From contig NZ_LT732535.1 of assembly GCF_900156915.1 (NCBI RefSeq), forward strand, positions 4,139,399 through 4,203,398: DNA of 64,000 nucleotides. The letters are read 5' to 3'. Below the pieces are notes generated by a model. That model was not told the origin of the DNA. It made no database searches and was given only the letters and a program-made list of their open reading frames with translations. The stretch comes from Sediminibacillus massiliensis (GTDB lineage: Bacteria; Bacillota; Bacilli; Bacillales; Amphibacillaceae). Position 1 is the first letter of the stretch. Each line of letters starts with the position of its first letter. Shown here piece after piece: positions 56,835 to 64,000 of the stretch. Position numbers and translations under genes: made by a program.

Positions 56835-57224
56835 TCAGCCAAAATATTGTTTTTCTAAATCACTGATGTTCTGTTTCGCTTTCTCGTTGAAAGAGGATTC
56901 TTCTTTTTCGAGTTTTTGTTTTAAGCTTTCGAGTGATTCTCTTAATGATTCTTTATAATCAGGTGCTTGGGTCTCCTGATAGGGATGGACAGCCGGCTTT
57001 GAAACATTCATTTTTTCCTGGTAGCTCAATGCCTTTCTTTGATGAAAAAAGACATTTTCTGTTTGCCCATAGTTGTGTAGGTCCCCTTGCAGAGGATGTT
57101 TCGCTACTGCAAGCACTTTTACTAAGTATTTATCACCACGATCTTCGACGACTTCGCCGATATAAGTCCCCGACTTATAATGGGCTTTAACTAACTCTCC
57201 TGCTTTTGCATCGTCCAATTCCAT
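56835..57224 (-). CDS. kapB: Kinase-associated protein KapB
   Basis: A 129-residue protein matching KapB, which in B. subtilis helps sensor kinase KinB start the sporulation phosphorelay. An SH3-like part (V-K-A-H-Y-K-S-G-T-Y-I-G) is at the start. Despite the name lipoprotein B, no signal peptide or lipobox is seen. ATG 57224 follows GAGGAGG. kinB itself is not next to it here. Confidence 0.85.
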   Translation of the reverse strand: MELDDAKAGELVKAHYKSGTYIGEVVEDRGDKYLVKVLAVAKHPLQGDLHNYGQTENVFFHQRKALSYQEKMNVSKPAVHPYQETQAPDYKESLRESLESLKQKLEKEESSFNEKAKQNISDLEKQYFG

Positions 57225-57315
57225 AACCTCCTCATTATTTTTATCAACTGCTGGGTTTGTGTGCAAATGGGAAACAAATTTGCTATAATATTTTGGAAGA
57301 AAGGCGTGATTCTCT

Positions 57316-57516
57316 ATGATGGAGTTTCTTTATTTCCCTGAAGATAAAACCGAATACATACCAGCTGTCATTTCACTGGTTATTTTCTTCATTGGTGCTG
57401 TTATAACCATGTACTTTGTTCACAAGCATTCTAAAAAGGAAGCAGCAAAAATGGATGAGAAATATCAATCATACTTTCCGGAAACAACCGATTCCTACCA
57501 GGATAAAAAACACTAA
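57316..57516 (+). CDS. Small single-pass membrane protein
   Basis: 66 residues, one membrane segment (about 14-35) and a charged tail. AAGAAAGGCG precedes the ATG. Divergent from kapB; family not recognised. Confidence 0.65.
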   Translation: MMEFLYFPEDKTEYIPAVISLVIFFIGAVITMYFVHKHSKKEAAKMDEKYQSYFPETTDSYQDKKH

Positions 57517-57525
57517 TAAGCAGAT

Positions 57526-57558
57526 GAAACCTTTGCCATTTGGCAAAGGTTCTCTTTA
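57526..57558. terminator. Terminator between the small membrane gene and patB
   Basis: AACCTTTGCC pairs with GGCAAAGGTT around ATTT. Confidence 0.8.
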
Positions 57559-57563
57559 TGCTT

Positions 57564-58736
57564 TCACTGTCTTTTTTTGACAGCAAGAAGTATCCGGTCG
57601 ATTCCTTCTTTCACCGTAACGGTAGGGCATGCGATATTCATCCGCATGAATCCCGAACCTTCTTCACCGAATGAAACACCATCATTCAGACCAACTTTTG
57701 CTTGCTCCTGCATGAATTTTTTCAATGCCCCGTGTTCCATTTGCATGCTGCGGCAATCTAGCCATATTAAATAAGTACCCTCAGCCGGTATGACTTGTAT
57801 TTCCGGAATGTCTTTGAACGAACTCTCTACAAGTTTCTTGTTCTTATCAAGAAGCTGTATTAAATTGTCCAGCCACTGCTCGCCTTCGTTATAAGCTGCT
57901 TCGACAGCAGTAATCCCCATTGTGTTTAAAATATGCACACCTTGTTTTTTGAACTGATGGTTAATAGCATCTCTTTTCTTGTTATCAGGTGTAACAAGGT
58001 AGGAAACTTGCAGTCCAGCCAGGTTGAATGACTTTGTCGGGGACATGCATGTAATGGTCTGTTGATTGATCTCCTCAGAAAGGGATGCAATCGGGATATG
58101 CTTGTGTCCCGGGTAAATGAGATCTGCATGGATTTCATCGGAAAAGATCAATGCATCATGCTTCAAACACAATTCAGCAACCTTTTCAAGTTCATCCTTT
58201 GTCCATACTCTTCCGACAGGATTATGAGGATTACATAAGATAAATGCTTTTACCCCTTTTTGTAATTCCGATTCGAAATGGTCAAAGTCCATCGTGTACC
58301 TGTCGTCTTGCAACCGTAAGGGGTTTTTGACGAGCTTTCTGTCATGAAGATTGACAAGATCATAAAAAGGCGGATAGACAGGTGTTTGAATCATAATCCG
58401 GTCTCCGGGTTCAGTCAAAGCCTGTACAGCCATATGCAGGCTGGAGATGACACCTGGGCTGTATAAAATCCATGATTGTTTAATGTCCCACTGGTGCCTT
58501 TTTTTAAGCCACTCGGTGACAGACTTATTTATTAACTGATCAGTGAAAGTATAACCGAAAATCCCGTGCTGTGCCCTCTCGACAAGAGCTTCTTTCACTG
58601 GCTCAGGTACGGCAAGGTCCATATCTGCAACCCACATTGGAAGCACATCGTTTGAACCGTAAATAGATGAAAGTAAATCCCACTTGACAGAACGTGTACC
58701 TGTCCGCTGAATGGTTTCTTCAAAAGTGTTTTCCAT
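57564..58736 (-). CDS. patB: Cystathionine beta-lyase / aminotransferase PatB (MalY-like)
   Basis: A 390-residue class I/II PLP enzyme with the PLP lysine in S-P-T-K-S-F-N-L-A-G (near residue 234) and the M-W-V-A-D-M-D opening of MalY/PatB. It cleaves cystathionine and related C-S bonds. GGAGGAGCAG precedes the ATG. Position near kapB and yugF matches B. subtilis. Confidence 0.92.
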   Translation of the reverse strand: MENTFEETIQRTGTRSVKWDLLSSIYGSNDVLPMWVADMDLAVPEPVKEALVERAQHGIFGYTFTDQLINKSVTEWLKKRHQWDIKQSWILYSPGVISSLHMAVQALTEPGDRIMIQTPVYPPFYDLVNLHDRKLVKNPLRLQDDRYTMDFDHFESELQKGVKAFILCNPHNPVGRVWTKDELEKVAELCLKHDALIFSDEIHADLIYPGHKHIPIASLSEEINQQTITCMSPTKSFNLAGLQVSYLVTPDNKKRDAINHQFKKQGVHILNTMGITAVEAAYNEGEQWLDNLIQLLDKNKKLVESSFKDIPEIQVIPAEGTYLIWLDCRSMQMEHGALKKFMQEQAKVGLNDGVSFGEEGSGFMRMNIACPTVTVKEGIDRILLAVKKRQ

Positions 58737-58910
58737 TTACTGCTCCTCCTTTATGCTGTAAAAGTTTTGAGTGTCTATCCTGGTACAGTTTTTCCCTCTC
58801 ATATATATTGACAGAAAAAATGATTGATAGTTAAAATACCGCTGAGAGTGCAGAGCGGGCTTATATTTGTATAAACATTATAGTAAAAGAATCAAAAGAA
58901 GGGAAACAGT

Positions 58911-59003
58911 ATGTTTTATCACCCTGAATTAAACGGAAACAAAATAGATAGCGTGCTGAAGTCTCGACTAAATCAGATCGTTTATTTTTGGGGGAGGGGA
59001 TAG
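58911..59003 (+). CDS. Possible 30-residue peptide
   Basis: ATG behind AGAAGGGAAA opens a 30-residue frame; a promoter (TTGACA 58808, TAAAAT 58832, 18-bp spacer) lies upstream. It runs opposite to both neighbours. It may be a real small gene or a non-coding RNA. No family known. Confidence 0.35.
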   Translation: MFYHPELNGNKIDSVLKSRLNQIVYFWGRG

Positions 59004-59027
59004 GAACCCATGATAAAGTTCTTTATT

Positions 59028-59861
59028 TCAATTATCTTTAATATGCAGGATATATTGTGCAATGGGCAGCGGCCTCTCTTCAGGCAGGAAATGTCCTGTA
59101 TGGGAGAAAAGGCATAATTCCGCTGAGGGAAGATCTTTTAGCAGTTGATATCCGATGGTATGCGGCAATATTTGATCTTCTTTTCCCCAGAATACAACTG
59201 TTTTTTTAGAAATAGTCTGCAAATCGGGTTCCTTCAAATCGCCTTCCCTGTCCCTTACCATCTTAGTCAGGCATTTATAAATGTCATCATCCAAAAAAGG
59301 TTTACTGTAAATGGCCAGCATTCTTTTGTTGATGATTTGCTCATTGTAAATACATTTTTGCAATATACCGTACACGCCGTTTTGGCGGAATACTCGTTTC
59401 AAGAGTGAAGGAAAAAAAGGGAGCGAACTGGAAAGGCCTGTAAGGAAATCCGCCTTCTTCATGTAGCTGGATGGTGCCATTAAAAATAGTTTTTCAACTC
59501 GTTCCGGGTAAAGGTGGGCAAATGTCAGGGCGATTTGTCCACCCATCGAATGGCCGGAAACGTAAGCTTTTTGGATAGAAAAAGTATTCATAAAGTGGAG
59601 GAGGAGTTTTGCCATGTTTGAATAAGAATATTTGAATTCGACGCACCGTTCGCTGTCCCCGAAAGGAGGTAAATCCAGCGTTACAACATGAAAGGCAGGG
59701 ACTAGATGGGGGATTAACTTTCGAAAACTGTATTGTGTGGACAAAAAACCGTGAACAAAAATAATATATGGTTTATCCCCGCTGGAAGGGGCTTTATGTA
59801 GTTGATAACATATTTTGCTGTCGTGGTAATGCAGCCATTGCTTTTTATTGGTAACTCTCAT
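59028..59861 (-). CDS. yugF: Alpha/beta hydrolase YugF
   Basis: A 277-residue alpha/beta hydrolase with the oxyanion H-G-F region, nucleophile elbow G-H-S-M-G-G (Ser near residue 106), an acid in W-G-K-E-D and the last His in H-T-G-H-F. Substrate unknown. No signal peptide. Confidence 0.88.
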   Translation of the reverse strand: MRVTNKKQWLHYHDSKICYQLHKAPSSGDKPYIIFVHGFLSTQYSFRKLIPHLVPAFHVVTLDLPPFGDSERCVEFKYSYSNMAKLLLHFMNTFSIQKAYVSGHSMGGQIALTFAHLYPERVEKLFLMAPSSYMKKADFLTGLSSSLPFFPSLLKRVFRQNGVYGILQKCIYNEQIINKRMLAIYSKPFLDDDIYKCLTKMVRDREGDLKEPDLQTISKKTVVFWGKEDQILPHTIGYQLLKDLPSAELCLFSHTGHFLPEERPLPIAQYILHIKDN

Positions 59862-60147
59862 TCCCGTACACCGCCCAATAACCCTTAGAGTGAACTCCCG
59901 ATCTGACAGGTTTTAAGCTTATTATTTCTTGATTTGCCCATTTTATCCTTTAGGGACGGTCCACAGTGAAATTAGGACCGGTCTCAAAAAAAAGCAAAAA
60001 AAAGACAAAGCATCGATGCTTTGCCTTCAACAGGGGGAATACGAGAAAGTCTTACAGTTATATGTATTTCCATAAAACCTCAAAGATAAACATGTTTAAG
60101 CAAAAAAATAATTTTTTTTTGAAACAAAATAGATTTTTATGCTTTTT

Positions 60148-60176
60148 TTGCCGAATGGAAAAATGTGTGGTAAAAT
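60148..60176 (+). promoter_or_regulatory. Promoter of yugI
   Basis: TTGCCG (60148-60153), 17-bp spacer, TAAAAT (60171-60176). Before it, 59862-60147 has no gene but two hairpins: GGTCC/GGACC (about 59957-59979) and CAAAGCATCGATGCTTTG (60006-60023). Confidence 0.65.
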
Positions 60177-60224
60177 AAATAATTGCGTATAAAGGAATGA
60201 AATATATATCAGGAGTTGTTCAGC

Positions 60225-60623
60225 ATGGCAGACAAGTTTGAAACAGGACAAGTTTTAGAAGGAAAAGTAACAGGCATCCAGCCTTATGGTGCTTTTGTCG
60301 CTTTAGACGACGAAGTGCAAGGCTTAGTGCATATCTCTGAAGTAACACACGGGTTTGTGAAAGATATAAACGACCACTTATCTGTTGGGGAGGAAGTAAA
60401 GGTTAAGATTCTGAATATCGATGAAGAAAAGAATAAATATTCTCTTTCCATTCGTGCAACAGAAGAAGCGCCGAAAAAACAAGAAACAAAAAGAGCACCT
60501 AAACAAAACACCCAACAACAGCAACAGCAAGATAATCAATCATCCGGTTTTAACACGTTGAAAGACAAACTGGAAGAGTGGATTGAGCAATCGGAAGAAC
60601 GTGAGAACACGTATAAAAACTAA
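60225..60623 (+). CDS. yugI: S1-domain RNA-binding protein YugI (general stress protein 13)
   Basis: A 133-residue protein with one S1 domain (about 7-75, V-T-G-I-Q-P-Y-G-A-F-V-A-L, H-I-S-E-V) and a Gln-rich then acidic tail. YugI binds ribosomes or RNA in B. subtilis. ATG 60225 follows CAGGAG. Confidence 0.92.
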   Translation: MADKFETGQVLEGKVTGIQPYGAFVALDDEVQGLVHISEVTHGFVKDINDHLSVGEEVKVKILNIDEEKNKYSLSIRATEEAPKKQETKRAPKQNTQQQQQQDNQSSGFNTLKDKLEEWIEQSEERENTYKN

Positions 60624-60631
60624 TTGCCTTA

Positions 60632-60664
60632 CAAAAGCTGCCTTGATTTCAAGGCAGCTTTTTG
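60632..60664. terminator. Bidirectional terminator between yugI and yuzA
   Basis: AAAGCTGCCTTG pairs perfectly with CAAGGCAGCTTT around ATTT. Confidence 0.88.
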
Positions 60665-60677
60665 CATCTTCCGATTA

Positions 60678-60917
60678 TTATCTTTCTGGTTTAGGTTCTC
60701 TGCTTTCAGATGTTTGTTCAGCGTTTCTGAATAGCATGGACAGGCAGATTAATCCGCTGATCCCTACTAGCGTATATATAATCCTTGCGAATGCGCCACT
60801 TTGCTCGCCGCCGCCAAAGATTGCAGCAACTAAATCAAACTGGAACAATCCGACAAGCCCCCAGTTTACAGCACCGATTATGACAAGTAATAAAGCAATT
60901 CGCTGTAATGTACTCAT
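60678..60917 (-). CDS. yuzA: DUF378 membrane protein YuzA
   Basis: A 79-residue protein with two membrane segments and the N-W-G-L-V-G-L-F motif of the DUF378/YuzA family. ATG 60917 follows AAAGGAGG. Function unknown. Confidence 0.88.
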   Translation of the reverse strand: MSTLQRIALLLVIIGAVNWGLVGLFQFDLVAAIFGGGEQSGAFARIIYTLVGISGLICLSMLFRNAEQTSESREPKPER

Positions 60918-61126
60918 AAACAAACCTCCTTTTTTATTTTACATTATTAGCAATACCCCACTTCCGGTTTTTTAATCCACGATGCCTTTGTCCAACCTGG
61001 TAAATATTGTCATGAAAGACAGACCAAAAAAATTGTGATAAGGTGAACGGGACCTTGCTTGATTTAAGCGACTGAATTAGATACATTTAATTTAGTCACT
61101 AACTTATTATAATTGGAGGTATTAAT

Positions 61127-62476
61127 ATGACTCATATACGTTTTGATTACGATCGCGCTTTACCTTTCTTTGGCAAGCATGAACTCGATTATCTGGCAGA
61201 ACCTGTTAAATTGGCCCACGATGCCCTACATAATCAAACCGGAGCGGGAAATGATTTCCTTGGATGGCTCGATTTACCGGAAAACTATGACAAAGAAGAA
61301 TTCAGCAGAATCCAGAAAGCAGCTGCGAAAATCCAGTCTGACTCAGATGTCCTTCTTGTCATAGGGATTGGAGGCTCTTATCTTGGAGCAAGGGCTGCTC
61401 TGGAGATGCTCAACCATTCTTTCTATAACCAATTGTCTAAAGAACAAAGAAAAGCCCCTCAGGTACTCTTTGTAGGTAACAGTATCAGCGCCCCATATAT
61501 GAATGATCTATTTGATCTGCTTGAAGGAAAAGATGTTTCCGTCAATGTTATTTCAAAGAGTGGGACAACTACTGAGCCTGCGATAGCATTCCGCATTTTC
61601 CGTAAATTCCTGGAGGAAAAATATGGAGTCGAGGAAGCAAGGAAGCGAATATATGCTACTACTGATAAAGCAAAAGGTGCTCTTAAGACACTTGCACAAG
61701 AAGAAGGATATGAGAGTTTTGTCATTCCTGACGATGTAGGGGGCCGATATTCAGTCCTTACCGCCGTCGGGCTTCTGCCAATTGCAGCCAGCGGAATTAA
61801 TATTGAGTCAATGATGGAAGGTGCCAGAAAGGCGCAAGAGGAGCTCAGCACAGATAATATTGCTGATAACCCTGCATATCAATATGCTGCCGTGCGTAAC
61901 GTTCTTTATAATAAAGGCAAAACCATCGAGATGTTGATCAATTACGAACCTTCCCTCCAATACTTTTCTGAATGGTGGAAGCAATTATTCGGGGAGAGTG
62001 AAGGAAAAGATTTCAAAGGCATTTATCCATCTTCTGCCAACTTTTCGACCGACCTGCACTCTTTAGGACAATATGTGCAAGAGGGACGCCGTGATCTATT
62101 TGAAACGGTACTTCATGTTGAAGAACCTAAGTCAAATATTACCATCGAAGAGGATAAGCAGGACTTAGATGGATTGAACTATCTTGCCGGCAAAACAGTG
62201 GATGAAGTAAACGAGAAGGCTTATCAGGGAACGATGCTTGCCCATACAGATGGACAAGTTCCTAACTTAATTGTTCATTTACCTAAATTGGACGCATATA
62301 CATTCGGTTATGTGGTGTATTTCTTTGAAAAAGCTTGTGCAATCAGCGGCTATTTACTTGGTGTAAATCCGTTTGACCAGCCTGGAGTAGAAGCATACAA
62401 GAAAAACATGTTTGCACTGCTTGGCAAGCCTGGCTTTGAAGCGGAAAAAGAAGAACTCGAAAAAAGGCTTAAATAA
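61127..62476 (+). CDS. pgi: Glucose-6-phosphate isomerase
   Basis: A 449-residue glycolytic enzyme converting glucose-6-phosphate to fructose-6-phosphate. Visible are the [11 protein letters not shown] motif, S-K-S-G-T-T-T-E, and G-G-R-Y-S-V-L-T. The length fits the short Bacillus form. TTGGAGGTATT precedes the ATG; a GC-rich terminator follows. Confidence 0.97.
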   Translation: MTHIRFDYDRALPFFGKHELDYLAEPVKLAHDALHNQTGAGNDFLGWLDLPENYDKEEFSRIQKAAAKIQSDSDVLLVIGIGGSYLGARAALEMLNHSFYNQLSKEQRKAPQVLFVGNSISAPYMNDLFDLLEGKDVSVNVISKSGTTTEPAIAFRIFRKFLEEKYGVEEARKRIYATTDKAKGALKTLAQEEGYESFVIPDDVGGRYSVLTAVGLLPIAASGINIESMMEGARKAQEELSTDNIADNPAYQYAAVRNVLYNKGKTIEMLINYEPSLQYFSEWWKQLFGESEGKDFKGIYPSSANFSTDLHSLGQYVQEGRRDLFETVLHVEEPKSNITIEEDKQDLDGLNYLAGKTVDEVNEKAYQGTMLAHTDGQVPNLIVHLPKLDAYTFGYVVYFFEKACAISGYLLGVNPFDQPGVEAYKKNMFALLGKPGFEAEKEELEKRLK

Positions 62477-62483
62477 TTATAGA

Positions 62484-62529
62484 TAACCCGCCCGGTATTC
62501 TCGCTTTAGAGACCGGGCGGGTTTTTAAT
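62484..62529 (+). terminator. Terminator of pgi
   Basis: AACCCGCCCGGT pairs with ACCGGGCGGGTT, then TTTT. Confidence 0.9.
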
Positions 62530-62587
62530 TATCCCTTTCATGAAAACAATCTTTAAGGGAATGCTTAATAACATAGGAGGTGTTAGG

Positions 62588-62995
62588 ATGATTCCGGTTT
62601 CTTCATCAATAGAAAACAGCGATTATGCTTTGCGTGAATTAGAGGAAAAATTAAAACCTTTGGGTTTTGTGATAGGCGGCAACTGGGATTATGACCAGGG
62701 TTCTTTTGATTATAAAATGTCCAATCAGGATGGATATCAATTTGTCAGAATTCCTTTTAAACCTGTTAAAGGCATGCTCGATTCCCCAGGTGTGGTTGTG
62801 AGAATCGGAAAACCTTTTATTTTGAATCATTTGTACCAGTCAGGGATCGATGAGGATGCTGTAAATGGCGCTTTAAGAGGAGCTGTTGATCAGTTTCAGG
62901 CTCCAGTAGATGCCGATGCCGAGGTGCCTGATCAGTTTGTAGAGCAAGGCAAACAGCTTATTGAACAAGTAGAAGAACTGTTAATACAAGGATGA
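62588..62995 (+). CDS. yugN: YugN family protein
   Basis: A 135-residue protein of the YugN family (unknown function) with G-G-N-W-D-Y-D-Q-G-S-F-D-Y. ATG 62588 follows AGGAGGTGTT. Its 3' end overlaps that of yugO on the other strand by 15 bp, so no terminator fits between. Confidence 0.88.
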   Translation: MIPVSSSIENSDYALRELEEKLKPLGFVIGGNWDYDQGSFDYKMSNQDGYQFVRIPFKPVKGMLDSPGVVVRIGKPFILNHLYQSGIDEDAVNGALRGAVDQFQAPVDADAEVPDQFVEQGKQLIEQVEELLIQG

Positions 62996-63976
62996 AAAAA
63001 CAATGAGTGTATCGCCGGTTTTCAGTGGTGTATGGAAAGGAGGATTGACCATCAATTCTCCTTTCCTCATAATACCGATCAATAGTTGTTCTGAAACAGC
63101 ATAATAATCGGCGCATTCCAAAAAAGTTTTGCCATCCAGTTTTTCCGGAAGACCGAATTGATTGAATTGCTGGTTAGCCAATACTTGGAGTAACAGATCA
63201 AATGGTTTGACTGGTGCTTCCCGGAAGATTTCATGAAAAAACAAGGTGCTCATAAAATCATTGGAACGAATGACAGAATCTGCCCCAGCCCTTCTGGCAT
63301 TGCTGATTTGTTCTTTGGTAAGTATTTCCGTTATCAAAAAAATATCCGGATTGTTACCTTTCATGGCTATGGCAGTCAGAATGTTCCATTGGTCTGCCTG
63401 CAATTCGTTTCTGGAAGGATCAGCCGTAATCACAGCAAACTTTGCATCTTTCACATTTGCCTTCTCCAATGTCTTGTCTTCCGTTGCGTTTCCGCGTATA
63501 AAATGGACTTGATATTTTTGATATGGCAGGTTCTTCAGCGTGTGATCGATCAAGACGACATTTTCTCTTAAATCTCGTTCCAACATCATATCGAGCAGCT
63601 GCCTGGTGCGTTCGTTCCATCCCACAAAGATGATATGATCCCGTCCCTTGTACTTTACAAGTCCGTTTGATAAATCGCGTTCATGCTTGAGTGTTCCTGC
63701 TGAGACAGTAGCCATGTAGAAGGTCACAAGCCCGCCGCCGGCAAGTATAAGGAGGATTGCCACAACTCTCCCGCCTGTGCTCAATGGAACATAATCTCCA
63801 TAACCGACTGTTGATCCAGTTACAAATGCCCACCAAACCCCGTCAAATACTGTAGGGAAATGGTCAGGTTCCATAAAGTGGATGATGGTACCAAACATCA
63901 TCATCAATAACAGGACAGACAACAGCAACCGGAAAAATATATGCATGCGGAAATATACTTGAAGAAAAGTTTGCAT
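62981..63976 (-). CDS. yugO: Potassium channel protein YugO
   Basis: A 331-residue channel with two membrane segments around the K+ filter T-V-G-Y-G-D (residues 56-61), then an RCK/TrkA-N domain (about 110-230) and a TrkA-C-like end. In B. subtilis YugO releases K+ and takes part in electrical signalling in biofilms. It begins near the right edge of the window; the ATG at 63976 has a fair AAAGGTGAA ribosome binding site. Confidence 0.93.
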   Translation of the reverse strand: MQTFLQVYFRMHIFFRLLLSVLLLMMMFGTIIHFMEPDHFPTVFDGVWWAFVTGSTVGYGDYVPLSTGGRVVAILLILAGGGLVTFYMATVSAGTLKHERDLSNGLVKYKGRDHIIFVGWNERTRQLLDMMLERDLRENVVLIDHTLKNLPYQKYQVHFIRGNATEDKTLEKANVKDAKFAVITADPSRNELQADQWNILTAIAMKGNNPDIFLITEILTKEQISNARRAGADSVIRSNDFMSTLFFHEIFREAPVKPFDLLLQVLANQQFNQFGLPEKLDGKTFLECADYYAVSEQLLIGIMRKGELMVNPPFHTPLKTGDTLIVFSSLY

Positions 63977-64000
63977 ACGACTCTATTCACCTTTACCTTT

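Overview
The window looks like the chromosome of an endospore-forming, low-GC Gram-positive of the family Bacillaceae. The gene order follows Bacillus subtilis blocks almost block by block: yusE/yusD and metNPQ (yusCBA), sufCDSUB (yurYXWVU), yunEDCB and yunA/lytH, yutC-yutM with hom-thrC-thrB and dapF, yumC/yumB, yuiBCD with bioY, and kapB-patB-yugF-yugI-yuzA-pgi-yugN-yugO. Sporulation genes (yunB, yutH, a YhcN/YutC-type lipoprotein, kapB) agree with this. The sodium-coupled carriers hint at a halotolerant relative of Oceanobacillus/Virgibacillus, but that is only inference.

Layout. 1-2.5 kb: end of a CBS/CorC protein, a dispersed palindromic repeat and small thioredoxin-like genes. 2.6-5.6 kb: an S-box (SAM) riboswitch with a strong promoter drives the methionine ABC importer metNPQ. 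6.2-11.4 kb: the SUF iron-sulfur assembly operon. 11.6-12.2 kb: a second large copy of the palindromic repeat. 12.3-17 kb: yunE, yunD, yunC, an HD-GYP phosphodiesterase and yunB. 17-21 kb: a lysine riboswitch with an NhaC-type carrier, then an NSS carrier with its tiny subunit. 21-27.6 kb: cell-wall, sporulation and yut genes, including a regulator broken by two frameshifts. 27.7-33.5 kb: threonine synthesis, dapF and iron-sulfur carrier genes.

33.4-47.2 kb is an integrated mobile element of 13,619 bp. It lies at the 3' end of the A-type iron-sulfur carrier gene yutM/erpA, and the last 97 bp of that gene are duplicated at both ends with one mismatch. The integrated copy rebuilds the complete gene, while the gene's original terminator now sits 13.6 kb away. 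The element has a tyrosine integrase beside the left end, a LexA-box-controlled winged-helix (replication-like) protein, a probable new type I toxin/antisense-RNA pair, a serine recombinase, divergent XRE regulators, two sets of iteron-like repeats, an HNH nuclease, many tiny ORFs (some like phage scaffold proteins) and, at the right end, a Mrr-type restriction enzyme with an added MerR-like domain. I see no relaxase, coupling protein, capsid or terminase, so it resembles a satellite or a passively mobilised element.

47.2-64 kb returns to core genes: a metallo-beta-lactamase hydrolase, ferredoxin-NADP reductase, a type II NADH dehydrogenase with a Rex-like palindrome, yuiBCD, bioY with a BirA operator, deoD, a lone HPr, a KhtTU-like cation/proton antiporter, kapB, patB, yugF, yugI, yuzA, pgi, yugN and the potassium channel yugO, cut only by the end of the window.
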